Shown here piece by piece: positions 52,640 to 60,501 of a DNA stretch of 64,000 bases (within the stretch, counting starts at the first letter, position 1; every line of letters begins with the position of its first letter). Origin of the DNA: Candidatus Aminicenantota bacterium. GTDB lineage: Bacteria > Acidobacteriota > Aminicenantia > Aminicenantales > Aminicenantaceae. Under the pieces are notes generated by a model. The model was not told the DNA's origin. It did not search any database and saw only the letters and a list, made by a program, of their open reading frames with translations. A program made the position numbers and the translations under genes. The stretch lies in assembly GCA_020348385.1 (NCBI GenBank), contig CP070750.1:1350738-1414737 (forward strand), written 5' to 3'.

Positions 52640-53069
52640 TGATCTTCACCTTTTCAAATCCAATTTTCTTTTTCAAGGCTCTTAGCCCTTTTGTGTTTTG
52701 AGGGAAATAAAAAAGATGACCCCGGCAGCCGCAATCGGATGAGCCAAATCCTTGTATGGTTTTTGGCGCTGCGGGGCGGAAATTTTCTATCTCACGAGCG
52801 ATTTTGCATTCGGCGAAATAATCTTGGCGGATCCAAATGTCCACGATTTTTGCCTTCTGTAACAGGTAATCGATATGCCAGAATAACTTTTTTTGATTCC
52901 GGAGGTGGCGTTTAATCCTTGCTTGAAGTCCGGTCCGTGCCCTTCCGATATAAAGGTAGGTCCCATTTTTATAATCGACCGCCGGAAGCTTCCCTGGTTT
53001 TATTTTTTGTGTCTCAGCCAAACTGATGAACAAAACGTACATGCCGTTATCTTGTTCTTTTCCGCTCAC
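52623..53069 (-). CDS. GIY-YIG (DUF123) domain protein
   Basis: 148 residues from GTG 53069; ATG 53042 is an alternative start. GTYLYIGRARTGLQARIKRHL and KKLFWHIDYLL match the DUF123 branch of the GIY-YIG superfamily, in which the Tyr/Arg of the nuclease core are partly kept and the Glu is replaced or displaced. The function of DUF123 is unknown. There is an extra pair of Cys in FGSSDCGCRGH. Overlaps trmO and may be co-transcribed. Confidence 0.8.
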   Translation of the reverse strand: MSGKEQDNGMYVLFISLAETQKIKPGKLPAVDYKNGTYLYIGRARTGLQARIKRHLRNQKKLFWHIDYLLQKAKIVDIWIRQDYFAECKIAREIENFRPAAPKTIQGFGSSDCGCRGHLFYFPQNTKGLRALKKKIGFEKVKINGNNL

Positions 53070-53121
53070 GTCTTTTTTCCCCGAGAGGTTTCATGCAGGG
53101 ATTATGTAACACAGTGAGGTT

Positions 53122-54087
53122 TTACTCGTTGGCGTATGTCAGCCACGTTACGTAGTTATTATTCTCGCCCGAAACGATTTTTTTAAAAGCCTCGATTATC
53201 TTTGTGGTAATTTCCCCGGCTGTCCCCGATCCGATCGTGTATTCTTTGGGAGATTTCTCGCTTTCGGAATCGTCCAGAACCTGTGTGATCGGCGCGATTT
53301 CGACGGCTGTCCCTGAGAAAAAGGCTTCGTCCGCCGTGAAAAGGTCTTGCTTGGTAATCGGGCCAATGGACGTGGGGATGCCCATGTCTTCTGCTATTTT
53401 GAGGATGCTCGTGCGGGTAATTCCCTCCAGAACCGATTCGTTCACATCGTTGGTTTTCACCACACCATCTTTGATGATCAGGATGTTTTCGCCGGGACCT
53501 TCTGCGACATTCCCTTCCAGATTCAGGAAGATCGCCTCATCATATCCTTTTTCCCGGGCCATGACACCATAAATTGTTGAAAGAATGTACAATCCGCCCA
53601 GTTTTGCCTTCATATCGAACTGGGAGTGATGGATCCGTCGCCAGGGAAGCAAGTAAGCATGGATGCCTTGCTTGGCTTTATCCCCTAAATAGGCCCCCCA
53701 CTTCCAGGCTGCAATCATGAGTTCAACGGGCGAATGCTTGGGAACAAGGCCCAAATTCCCGTAGGAATAATACAGAAGAGGACGGATGTACGCCGAGTCC
53801 AGTCGATTTTCCCTAACAACCTGTTTGATGGCTTCTGCTATTTCTTTTTTGGTGTAGGGGATGTTCATCCTCAGCAATGATGCGGAGTAGAAAAACCGTT
53901 CGATGTGGTCAGGAAGACGAAAAATGGCCGGTCCATTGGCCGCTTGATATGCCCGGATGCCCTCGAAAACGGAGGTCCCGTAATGGAGTGCATGACTCAT
54001 GACGTGGACGTTGGATTCCGTCCAATCGTGGAATTTTCCCATGTGCCAAAATTTTTTTGCTCTTGGGAAATTCGAGTTATCGAACAT
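53122..54087 (-). CDS. ilvE: Branched-chain amino acid aminotransferase
   Basis: 321 residues. SVFEGIRAYQ, YIRPLLYYSYGNLGL, the PLP lysine region KAKLGGLYI, then ENILIIKDGVV, ESVLEGITRTSIL and TGTAVEIAPI are the usual fold-IV landmarks. Interconverts valine, leucine and isoleucine with their keto acids. The 230-base leader before it contains an 8-base inverted repeat (GGAGAATT/AATTCTCC, about 54185-54222), but no T-box pattern. Confidence 0.95.
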   Translation of the reverse strand: MFDNSNFPRAKKFWHMGKFHDWTESNVHVMSHALHYGTSVFEGIRAYQAANGPAIFRLPDHIERFFYSASLLRMNIPYTKKEIAEAIKQVVRENRLDSAYIRPLLYYSYGNLGLVPKHSPVELMIAAWKWGAYLGDKAKQGIHAYLLPWRRIHHSQFDMKAKLGGLYILSTIYGVMAREKGYDEAIFLNLEGNVAEGPGENILIIKDGVVKTNDVNESVLEGITRTSILKIAEDMGIPTSIGPITKQDLFTADEAFFSGTAVEIAPITQVLDDSESEKSPKEYTIGSGTAGEITTKIIEAFKKIVSGENNNYVTWLTYANE

Positions 54088-54314
54088 TATGACTCCTTTA
54101 AAGCATTAACATTGACTATGTTTGTCTTGTCCATAAAGTGACTTTTGGATAATGGCATCTGACAAAGGAAATCTTTTTGGAAGAAAGGAGAGAATTTTTT
54201 CTCACCGGTTTTTTCGGAATTCTCCGCATGTAGGGGTCTATTTTTTTTGGGATTGTTGGAGAAACATTACGTTATCACAATTGAAAAAAAATGGAAAGAA
54301 TCCTGTTCAATATT

Positions 54315-54827
54315 TTACGTTGGAATGAAAAATTCCCATGCGCACCAAACATTGGGGGGATGTGGATCGGGCGGGCACGTAAGACAGCGCGTTTGGATCC
54401 TGGGATCGATGGTACTGGCAAAACCGCTGTATTCCACTATGCCCACGGACTTGCACGGAAAGTCCGGCAATCCCTGGCGTTTTCGTGCTTCTTGCACACG
54501 GCATCGGTTCATCCGGAAGACACACCTGTTATCACTTGCCTCCAGGACCTCTTGTACATTGATAAAAGCATAAAGCCTGAATTTGAGAGCTTCAATGAGG
54601 GCAGGGATGCCTCCTCCCGTTGGCATGTTGAGTCTTTTCATGATCCTCTTGGCTTCGATCACGGTAAACTTTTCCCAGGCTTTTTTGTCCAATTCCATGG
54701 CTGCTTCCATCCCGAATTTTTCCTCCACGGCTCTAAACCAGAGACCGTCATGGGCGAGCCAATTTTTAGCCGCATCGAACAAAAGTTCTTGAAGCTCCTG
54801 GGGATCCAACCCGTTGATGTTTTTCAT
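54315..54827 (-). CDS. Cys-rich protein of unknown function (DUF6125-like)
   Basis: 170 residues, soluble. A helical N-terminal half is followed by a conserved-looking Cys-rich half: MNRCRVQEARKRQGL, PDFPCKSVGIVEYSGFA and TRCLTCPPDPHPP with VWCAWEF, six Cys in all counting NRC. Arrangement suggests a metal or cluster site. I believe it belongs to an uncharacterised family, perhaps DUF6125, but the number is from memory. Its start overlaps the stop of a radical SAM gene, and a second Cys-rich protein precedes that gene. Confidence 0.6.
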   Translation of the reverse strand: MKNINGLDPQELQELLFDAAKNWLAHDGLWFRAVEEKFGMEAAMELDKKAWEKFTVIEAKRIMKRLNMPTGGGIPALIEALKFRLYAFINVQEVLEASDNRCVFRMNRCRVQEARKRQGLPDFPCKSVGIVEYSGFASTIDPRIQTRCLTCPPDPHPPNVWCAWEFFIPT

Positions 54828-55780
54828 TTTTTGTCCTTCATGGCTCGTTTGTTTTTTTGCTTTTGTGATTTAAAGAATTTTTTGCCTTCGTGGATGACGA
54901 TTCTAATTTTGCCCTCCATGAGGAGGATATCGCAATATTTATTCAGTTCGTTTTTGTGTTTCCCCAAAGATTTGCTCATATCCGCAAGGGTGACAGGCCT
55001 TCTGGCCACCATCGCAAGGATTGCGTCTTTGAGATCACGGGATTCTGGTCTATGTCGAATTTTATCGAATTCTGCAACAATTTCGGCCTTTGTGCCGAAA
55101 AATTCGCGGATTTTCTCCAGTTCTTGGTAATTGAGCGCGAGGGCAGATTTTTCTACGGGGGGGCGGATAACTGTGTTGAGTTGGATCTTGTCGGGATTGA
55201 TTTCGGCGACGGCTTTTTTGAGTTTTTTTAGATGGGCAGGGGAATCGTTCATGCCTTTGACAAAAAGAATCTCCAACCAAATCTTACCACAGAATTCTTG
55301 GCGAAAATTTTTCAAGCCTTCGAGAACCTGCCGGATTTTAAGGGATGGATGAGGTCTGTTCACGCGTTCAAAAATTTCTTGGGTAGCCGCATCCAAAGAG
55401 GGGACGACCAAGTCTGCATTGGATAGAGCGTGTCGGACACTTTGGTGCAATAGGAGAGTACCGTTGGTTAGAACAGCGACAGGAATCGAGGTGTTTTTTT
55501 TAATTTCCTGGATGAGTTTTCCGATGAACACATTGAGGGGGGGGTCTCCTGAGCCGGAAAACGTGATGTAGTCGATACGATGCCCCGCAGCGATAGCGTT
55601 TTTTATTTGGGAAAGTATCGAATCAACATCAAAATATTTTTTCCGTTGGACCGTTTTCTTATCAGTATGGCCCAGCTGACAATAGATGCAATCCAAGGAA
55701 CATGTTTTGGACGGCAGGATGTCGACGCCCAGAGAATAGCCCAAGCGCCTGGATGGGACTGGGCCATAAATGTGCATCAA
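54824..55780 (-). CDS. Radical SAM protein (COG0731-type) with C-terminal winged helix
   Basis: 318 residues. The opening GPVPSRRLGYSLGVDILPSK and the CSLDCIYCQLG cluster motif (CxxxCxxC) define the group related to wybutosine-type Fe-S oxidoreductases. FSGSGDPPLN is the SAM 'GGE'-like motif. About 230-300 looks like a winged helix (LADMSKSLGKHKNELNKYCDILL), an unusual addition that could bind nucleic acid. The tail is Lys-rich. Flanked by two Cys-rich small proteins with overlapping ends, so it may modify or load one of them. Confidence 0.85.
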   Translation of the reverse strand: MMHIYGPVPSRRLGYSLGVDILPSKTCSLDCIYCQLGHTDKKTVQRKKYFDVDSILSQIKNAIAAGHRIDYITFSGSGDPPLNVFIGKLIQEIKKNTSIPVAVLTNGTLLLHQSVRHALSNADLVVPSLDAATQEIFERVNRPHPSLKIRQVLEGLKNFRQEFCGKIWLEILFVKGMNDSPAHLKKLKKAVAEINPDKIQLNTVIRPPVEKSALALNYQELEKIREFFGTKAEIVAEFDKIRHRPESRDLKDAILAMVARRPVTLADMSKSLGKHKNELNKYCDILLMEGKIRIVIHEGKKFFKSQKQKNKRAMKDKK

Positions 55781-55980
55781 ACCGTGTCTTTGTAGATTTG
55801 GATGAACCGTCTCAACGACCGGTCATAAGTTCTTTCCACCTCGTCTGGAAATAGGCAAGCCGGGAGCTGTTTCATACTCCAATGATATTGGAGGCATTCG
55901 CAGCAGATGCCCTTGCGGTTGCAAGGTTCATATGAACAGTTGCAAATTTGGAGATTTTTGTTTTCTTGGCATTCTTTCAT
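55777..55980 (-). CDS. Small Cys-rich protein (DUF6485-like)
   Basis: 67 residues with eight Cys in the first 42: CxCSYEPC, GICCECLQYHW and LPACLFP. Pattern suggests zinc or Fe-S binding. It resembles a widespread uncharacterised family (DUF6485, from memory). Its stop overlaps the radical SAM start by four bases. Confidence 0.65.
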   Translation of the reverse strand: MKECQENKNLQICNCSYEPCNRKGICCECLQYHWSMKQLPACLFPDEVERTYDRSLRRFIQIYKDTV

Positions 55981-56139
55981 GGTTTACTCCGTCGAAGGGT
56001 GCACTCTGTTGAAGCTCTTGAGCGCATTTGAGTGGGCATTATACCAAAAATTATGCGCGAGGTCTTGTTTAGAGAAAGTTTGAAACTATGTCTGAGGTTG
56101 CGATTGCCCTGGCTTACGTTATGTTCTATACTGGACAAA

Positions 56140-56559
56140 ATGCCAAAGAAAAAAAATGCAAAACCAACTGTATCTTCCTCTATGGAAAAGGAGGCCAAAG
56201 CTGGGCTGAGAAAAAAGCTTCCTCCGATCGAAACGTTTCCCAATCAGTTCCCTGATTATGAGATTAAAATCGAGATTCCTGAATTCACATCCGTATGTCC
56301 CAAAACAGCTTTTCCAGATTTTGGCGTTCTCGAGATCCGGTACACACCTGACAAATATTGCCTCGAGCTAAAATCTCTCAAATTGTATCTGTTGGGATAC
56401 AGAAACCTCGGGATTTTTTATGAAAATGCCGTGAATCGTATCCTGGATGATATTGTCAAGGCCTGCCGACCGGTTCGAGCGTCCGTTATTGGTGAATTCA
56501 ATCCGAGAGGAGGGATGATGTCCACCATAGAGGCTCATTATCCCAAAAGCAGGAAATAA
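56140..56559 (+). CDS. queF: PreQ0 reductase (7-cyano-7-deazaguanine reductase)
   Basis: 139 residues from ATG 56140 (the open frame extends upstream without meaning). Catalytic motif FTSVCPKTAFPDF with the nucleophilic Cys, then LELKSLKLYLLGYRNLGIFYE which holds the NADPH and substrate contacts. This is the short, unimodal form. It reduces preQ0 to preQ1 in the queuosine pathway. The partners queE, queD and queC are close by on the other strand. Confidence 0.95.
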   Translation: MPKKKNAKPTVSSSMEKEAKAGLRKKLPPIETFPNQFPDYEIKIEIPEFTSVCPKTAFPDFGVLEIRYTPDKYCLELKSLKLYLLGYRNLGIFYENAVNRILDDIVKACRPVRASVIGEFNPRGGMMSTIEAHYPKSRK

Positions 56560-56586
56560 TCGGGTAACCTGTCTGTTCGACTCATC

Positions 56587-57507
56587 ATGAAAAATCAAGA
56601 AACATTCGGCGTCACAGATCTTTATATGTTGTTGCTTACGTTGATGTGGGCCATCAATTTTAGCTTTGTAAAGATCGCACTTTTTGAATTTAGTCCGCTG
56701 GCCTTCAACGGCATCCGGATGGCCTTTGCCTCTCTCATTCTGGTTCTTGTTTTGTTCATCGTCAAAGAAGGCCTTGGCGTTGCAAAAAAGGATATCTGGA
56801 AGCTTGTGATCTTGGGGATCATCGGCAATACTGTCTATCAGTTGTTGTTCATTCATGGGATCAACCTGACCACTGCGTCGAATACATCCATCATCATGGC
56901 TATGACTCCGGCATCTGTCGCCCTATTGAGTTCGCTTTTCAAACATGAAAAAATCCCTTGGGCCGGCTGGTTCGGTATCGCGATCTCTTTTGTTGGTTTT
57001 TATCTGGTCATTTCCAAACAACCAGGATCATTCGTGTTTTCTTGGGAAAATCTGAAAGGGGATTTGATGATTTTTGGCGGAAACCTGGTTTGGGCTGTCT
57101 ACACAGTATTTTCCAAGCCCTTGTTGAGTCGCATTTCCCCCCTTAAATGGTCCTCACTCACCTTGGCCGTCGGAACAGTCTTTTATCTCCCTTTTTGTTT
57201 TTTTGCCTTTGCAAGACAGGACTTTGGGCAGATTTCCATCAAAGCTTGGTCCATGCTTGCATTTTCCGGTGTATTTGCCTTGTCATTCGGCTATGTTGTC
57301 TGGTATTCTTCTGTCAAGAGAATCGGCAACACCAAAACGGTTATATACGGCAATATCGTCCCTATTTTTACAGTCATTTTCGCCTCCATTTTTATCGCCG
57401 AGAGAATCGGCCGCTGGCAAGCTTTGGGGGCCATCATCATTTTAGTCGGGGTTTACTTGACGCGATCTGGGCACCGGGTTTTTTCGCCTGGGGGAAAGGT
57501 CGGCTAG
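56587..57507 (+). CDS. EamA/DMT superfamily transporter
   Basis: 306 residues, ten membrane helices in two EamA repeats. Each repeat shows the usual pattern (first: MWAINFSFVKIALFEFSPLAFNGIR, second: VWAVYTVFSKPLLSRISPLKWSS). Placed between queF and queE, it could carry a pathway-related compound, but members of the family move many metabolites and the placement may be chance. Confidence 0.9.
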   Translation: MKNQETFGVTDLYMLLLTLMWAINFSFVKIALFEFSPLAFNGIRMAFASLILVLVLFIVKEGLGVAKKDIWKLVILGIIGNTVYQLLFIHGINLTTASNTSIIMAMTPASVALLSSLFKHEKIPWAGWFGIAISFVGFYLVISKQPGSFVFSWENLKGDLMIFGGNLVWAVYTVFSKPLLSRISPLKWSSLTLAVGTVFYLPFCFFAFARQDFGQISIKAWSMLAFSGVFALSFGYVVWYSSVKRIGNTKTVIYGNIVPIFTVIFASIFIAERIGRWQALGAIIILVGVYLTRSGHRVFSPGGKVG

Positions 57508-57514
57508 ATTGTAA

Positions 57515-58144
57515 CTAGCGCCATCCAAAAAATTTGTGAATTTGGGCGGTCAACCGGACATTATTCATCCCTTTGCTGAGTGCTTGCTTTATGAGCTCAA
57601 GTGCGTGTTTGCCGCTTGATTTGCTGTTGGATCGCGGTTGAAGGAGGAGAGGGATTTTTTCGGGGAAATCCTGCCTGAGTTTTTCCAAAATACCGAGATC
57701 CAATCCTTTGGTCACCACGATTTTTACTTCCTTGGCCTTTTTTACGTACTCAGGTTGGTAAAAATAGTCGGGAGGTTTGGGGGATATGGTGTACCAGTCC
57801 ACACTCAGTTGCCGGAAGATAGTGGCATTGGTTTCCACCTGGATTTTGAAGTTTTCTGCCTTAAGCCGTTCGACCAGTCTTCCAATATTCTGAAAAAGAG
57901 GCTCTCCTCCTGTTAGGCACACCCACTCGGTGGGAAAAGCGGTGTGAATCTTTTGGATCTTTTTGAGGATGGATTCAACCGTCATCTCTTGCCCTGTCTT
58001 CCAAGCATACTTTGTGTCGCAGAAATCGCATTTCAGGTTGCATTCGGAGAGTCGGATGAACAGAGTGGGCTCTCCCAGTCGAAGTCCTTCCCCTTGGATC
58101 GAAGGGAAGATTTCATTAATCTTCAGAGTAAGTGGCTGATGCAT
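57515..58144 (-). CDS. queE: 7-carboxy-7-deazaguanine synthase
   Basis: 209 residues. FPSIQGEGLRLGEPTLFIRLSECNLKCDFCDTKYAW has the radical SAM triad Cys35, Cys39 and Cys42, followed by VCLTGGEPL. Converts CPH4 to CDG. Starts 29 bases inside the queD gene. Confidence 0.95.
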   Translation of the reverse strand: MHQPLTLKINEIFPSIQGEGLRLGEPTLFIRLSECNLKCDFCDTKYAWKTGQEMTVESILKKIQKIHTAFPTEWVCLTGGEPLFQNIGRLVERLKAENFKIQVETNATIFRQLSVDWYTISPKPPDYFYQPEYVKKAKEVKIVVTKGLDLGILEKLRQDFPEKIPLLLQPRSNSKSSGKHALELIKQALSKGMNNVRLTAQIHKFFGWR

Positions 58145-58460
58145 CCTCGGATTCCCAAACAGTGACGGATTTGACCGGAAATTCTTTTTTCAATTCCTGG
58201 AAAAATTGGCGGGAGAGATTTTCTGCCGAGGGATTGAAATCATACACATCGTTGAGAAGAACGTGGTCGGGAAGAATTTTTGTAAGTTTCTGTTTGATCT
58301 CTGTGAAATCGATTCCGATGCCTGTGTTATTCAAATCCTGCACTTGAATCTGGACCTCCACATGGAAGGTGTGACCGTGCATGTGTTCGCACTTGCCTCT
58401 GTATTCTCTCAAGTAGTGTGCTGCCTGGAATTTATCCCGGACTTTCAGTATCCAACTCAT
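58116..58460 (-). CDS. queD: 6-carboxytetrahydropterin synthase
   Basis: 114 residues from ATG 58460 (AAGGAAG upstream); a longer frame exists but is not used. FQAAHYLREYRGKCEHMHGHTF contains zinc ligands His15, His28, His30 and the catalytic Cys24. Makes 6-carboxytetrahydropterin from dihydroneopterin triphosphate. Starts within the queC stop. Confidence 0.95.
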   Translation of the reverse strand: MSWILKVRDKFQAAHYLREYRGKCEHMHGHTFHVEVQIQVQDLNNTGIGIDFTEIKQKLTKILPDHVLLNDVYDFNPSAENLSRQFFQELKKEFPVKSVTVWESEDASATYSED

Positions 58461-59152
58461 AATCTTCCTTCCTTCTCCAACCTTGCGATAAGGGGGTCTT
58501 TCATCCCGGTCTCCTCCCATGCTTTCTGACGAAGCAAACAGGAGGAGCACTGAAGGCATGGAATTTCCTCGCCTCTGTAGCAAGAAATGGAATAAGAATA
58601 ATCAGCTCCGAGAGCTAGGCCTTGCTGGATGATGGCCGATTTGCTCATGTTCAGGAATGGAGCGAAGATGCCGATCTTTTTCCTTCCCAAAGCTGCCCCT
58701 GTTCCTGAATTTATGGCCTTTTCCATGGCTTTTACAAACGTCTCCCGAGTATCTGGATAGTTGGGAGAATCGATCACGTTGAATCCACAGACTATCCCGG
58801 TGATATCCATTGTCTCGGCCCAGGCAGCTGCCAAGGCCAAAAAAATGCCGTTCCGGAAAGGGACATAGGTCGTGGGTAACCCCTCATGGATCTGTGAAAT
58901 ATTTGCCATTTGAGAGAGGGGAAAGGAAGAATCAGTCAGGCAAGATCCCCCGATTTGTTCAAGGTCCACGTGGAGAATCTTGTGAGGTATTTCGAGCATG
59001 CTCGCTATTCTTTGCGCGGCTTGGATTTCAATCCTGTTTTTTTGCCCGTAATCGAAAGTTAAAGCTGTGGTCTGTTTGTCAAAATCAAGAACCCAATACA
59101 AGGCTGTTGTCGAGTCGATTCCGCCAGAGAAAAGGACCAAGTTTTTTTCCAT
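58457..59152 (-). CDS. queC: 7-cyano-7-deazaguanine synthase
   Basis: 231 residues from ATG 59152. ATP pyrophosphatase motif SGGIDST (9-15), and the C-terminal zinc site CYRGEEIPCLQCSSC. Converts CDG with ammonia and ATP to preQ0. First of a three-gene minus-strand operon queC-queD-queE. No preQ1 riboswitch was found in the 130 bases upstream. GTP cyclohydrolase is not in the window. Confidence 0.95.
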   Translation of the reverse strand: MEKNLVLFSGGIDSTTALYWVLDFDKQTTALTFDYGQKNRIEIQAAQRIASMLEIPHKILHVDLEQIGGSCLTDSSFPLSQMANISQIHEGLPTTYVPFRNGIFLALAAAWAETMDITGIVCGFNVIDSPNYPDTRETFVKAMEKAINSGTGAALGRKKIGIFAPFLNMSKSAIIQQGLALGADYSYSISCYRGEEIPCLQCSSCLLRQKAWEETGMKDPLIARLEKEGRL

Positions 59153-59281
59153 TTCGATCGATCCCAAAGTGATGATAAAAGAAGGGGCTTTTTTTTGCAA
59201 GACGCTTTACTTGTCAATGGTTTCATGCCATACTATGGGACTCAAATTTAACCCAATATTCAATTAAACAAATAGAGTCGG

Positions 59282-60118
59282 ATGGATAGCGATAGACTAG
59301 AAAAAAGGGAGCCTGATTCTCCCATAATAACCGTTGAGCTTTTTTCCCTTTTGAAGAAAAAACAAAATATCACGGTACGGGATGATCAGTATGATTTTTC
59401 CACGCTTTTGGATGCAGTCCGTCAATTCCGAGGCAGACGGTATCGCTTTCGTGTGATCGACACCGGCAGGTTTGATCCTTTTGATTTGGAATGGATCACC
59501 GGTCATGGTGCAGATCTATTTACTTCTGATGAAGCCCGTACCCAAGTACATGATCTGGAGCTCATCAGCGCTGCATCAAAGAGGGGGAATGCTTTTGTGT
59601 CCTATTTGATAAATCGGAACTGGGAGGACGGAGGAAAGGATGATCTCATCTTCTCTGATTTATTGAACGTTGGAAGATGCGGGGTGTATCTCCATTTAAC
59701 CAACAGGCAACAACCACGAGACATCCAGCAGGTTGCTCGATTGGCCTACAATTGTGCGCAAGGTGGAAGTTGGCTGGTCTATTACCATCATGGTCCTTTA
59801 GAAGAATCGCTTATGGAATTGGGACGTAACGGCGCTTGGATACACATGACCGACCAGAGTCTAGAAGAAGAGGCAGGTCAGGATATGGTGAGGGATATCG
59901 TCCTTTCCACTCGATCTTCTGGCAGCAATGTGGTTCTGCATTGGGATGGTGGAAACAATTTTGCTTTACTGGATGATATTGTTAAAGCGGGTGCTGTGGT
60001 TTTGTTCAAATCACCCTTGTTTGATTACAAGTCCCCGTTGAAAGTGTTAGAGAAGGGGATAAGAAGGAAGAGACTGGATTTTAGGGCCTATTATCTCCAT
60101 CCCTCAGTCCTGCCATAG
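59282..60118 (+). CDS. Unknown protein at the head of the V-ATPase operon
   Basis: 278 residues, soluble, not recognised. Strand-helix alternation (FRVIDTGRFDPFDLEW, GADLFTSDEAR, LELISAASKRGNAFVSYLI, GVYLHLTNRQQPRDIQQVARLA, GSWLVYYHHGP, NVVLHWDGGNNFALLDDIVKAGAVVLFKS) is compatible with a TIM-barrel-like or Rossmann-like fold, but there is no known catalytic motif. It is only 20 bases ahead of the subunit H gene and on the same strand, so it is likely co-expressed with the ATPase. Confidence 0.6.
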   Translation: MDSDRLEKREPDSPIITVELFSLLKKKQNITVRDDQYDFSTLLDAVRQFRGRRYRFRVIDTGRFDPFDLEWITGHGADLFTSDEARTQVHDLELISAASKRGNAFVSYLINRNWEDGGKDDLIFSDLLNVGRCGVYLHLTNRQQPRDIQQVARLAYNCAQGGSWLVYYHHGPLEESLMELGRNGAWIHMTDQSLEEEAGQDMVRDIVLSTRSSGSNVVLHWDGGNNFALLDDIVKAGAVVLFKSPLFDYKSPLKVLEKGIRRKRLDFRAYYLHPSVLP

Positions 60119-60138
60119 GATTAAGAGAGGTTTTGGCA

Positions 60139-60498
60139 ATGGAAAAGAAAACCCCAGATCATGAGGCCTATGGTGCCCTTCAAAAAATAAAACAGGCCGA
60201 GGAAAAAGCACGGGAGATTATCCAGGAAGCACGGGAAAAAACGGCTGCCCAAATTGTCCAAGATGCCTATGAGAAAGCTGAAAAGATCAGGGCAGAATTT
60301 CTAGCAGAAGCCAGAAAAAAGGCTGATAAACAGAAAAAGGAAATCATCGACAGGGCGGAAAAAGAAAGGAACAGGATCGGAAAGGAATCCGTTGAGGAAA
60401 TAGCCGATCTCCGTCAGAAAGCCCAATCCCGGATGTCTGATGCTGTGAAAAAAATAAAAATAAAGGTGGAAGAATCTTTAAATAGGGGAGCCTTCTAG
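60139..60498 (+). CDS. V/A-type ATPase subunit H (G-like peripheral stalk)
   Basis: 119 residues from ATG 60139. One long charged coiled coil rich in Lys, Glu and Ala (EEKAREIIQEAREKTAAQIV and so on), the form of AhaH/NtpF. It pairs with subunit E as a peripheral stalk between the soluble head and subunit I. Gene order H-I-K-E-C is the usual one for these operons. Confidence 0.82.
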   Translation: MEKKTPDHEAYGALQKIKQAEEKAREIIQEAREKTAAQIVQDAYEKAEKIRAEFLAEARKKADKQKKEIIDRAEKERNRIGKESVEEIADLRQKAQSRMSDAVKKIKIKVEESLNRGAF

Positions 60499-60501
60499 TC
60501 C

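Noticed and set aside
54088-54314. T-box or attenuator leader for ilvE
   Set aside because: A GGAGAATT/AATTCTCC hairpin is present, but no T-box sequence, leader peptide with branched-chain codons or terminator was seen.
54291-55130. 279-residue plus-strand open frame
   Set aside because: It runs antisense to the Cys-rich DUF6125-like and radical SAM genes, which have clear motifs and overlapping starts.
59153-59281. preQ1 riboswitch before queC
   Set aside because: The 130-base gap lacks the aptamer's C-rich loop and A-rich tail.
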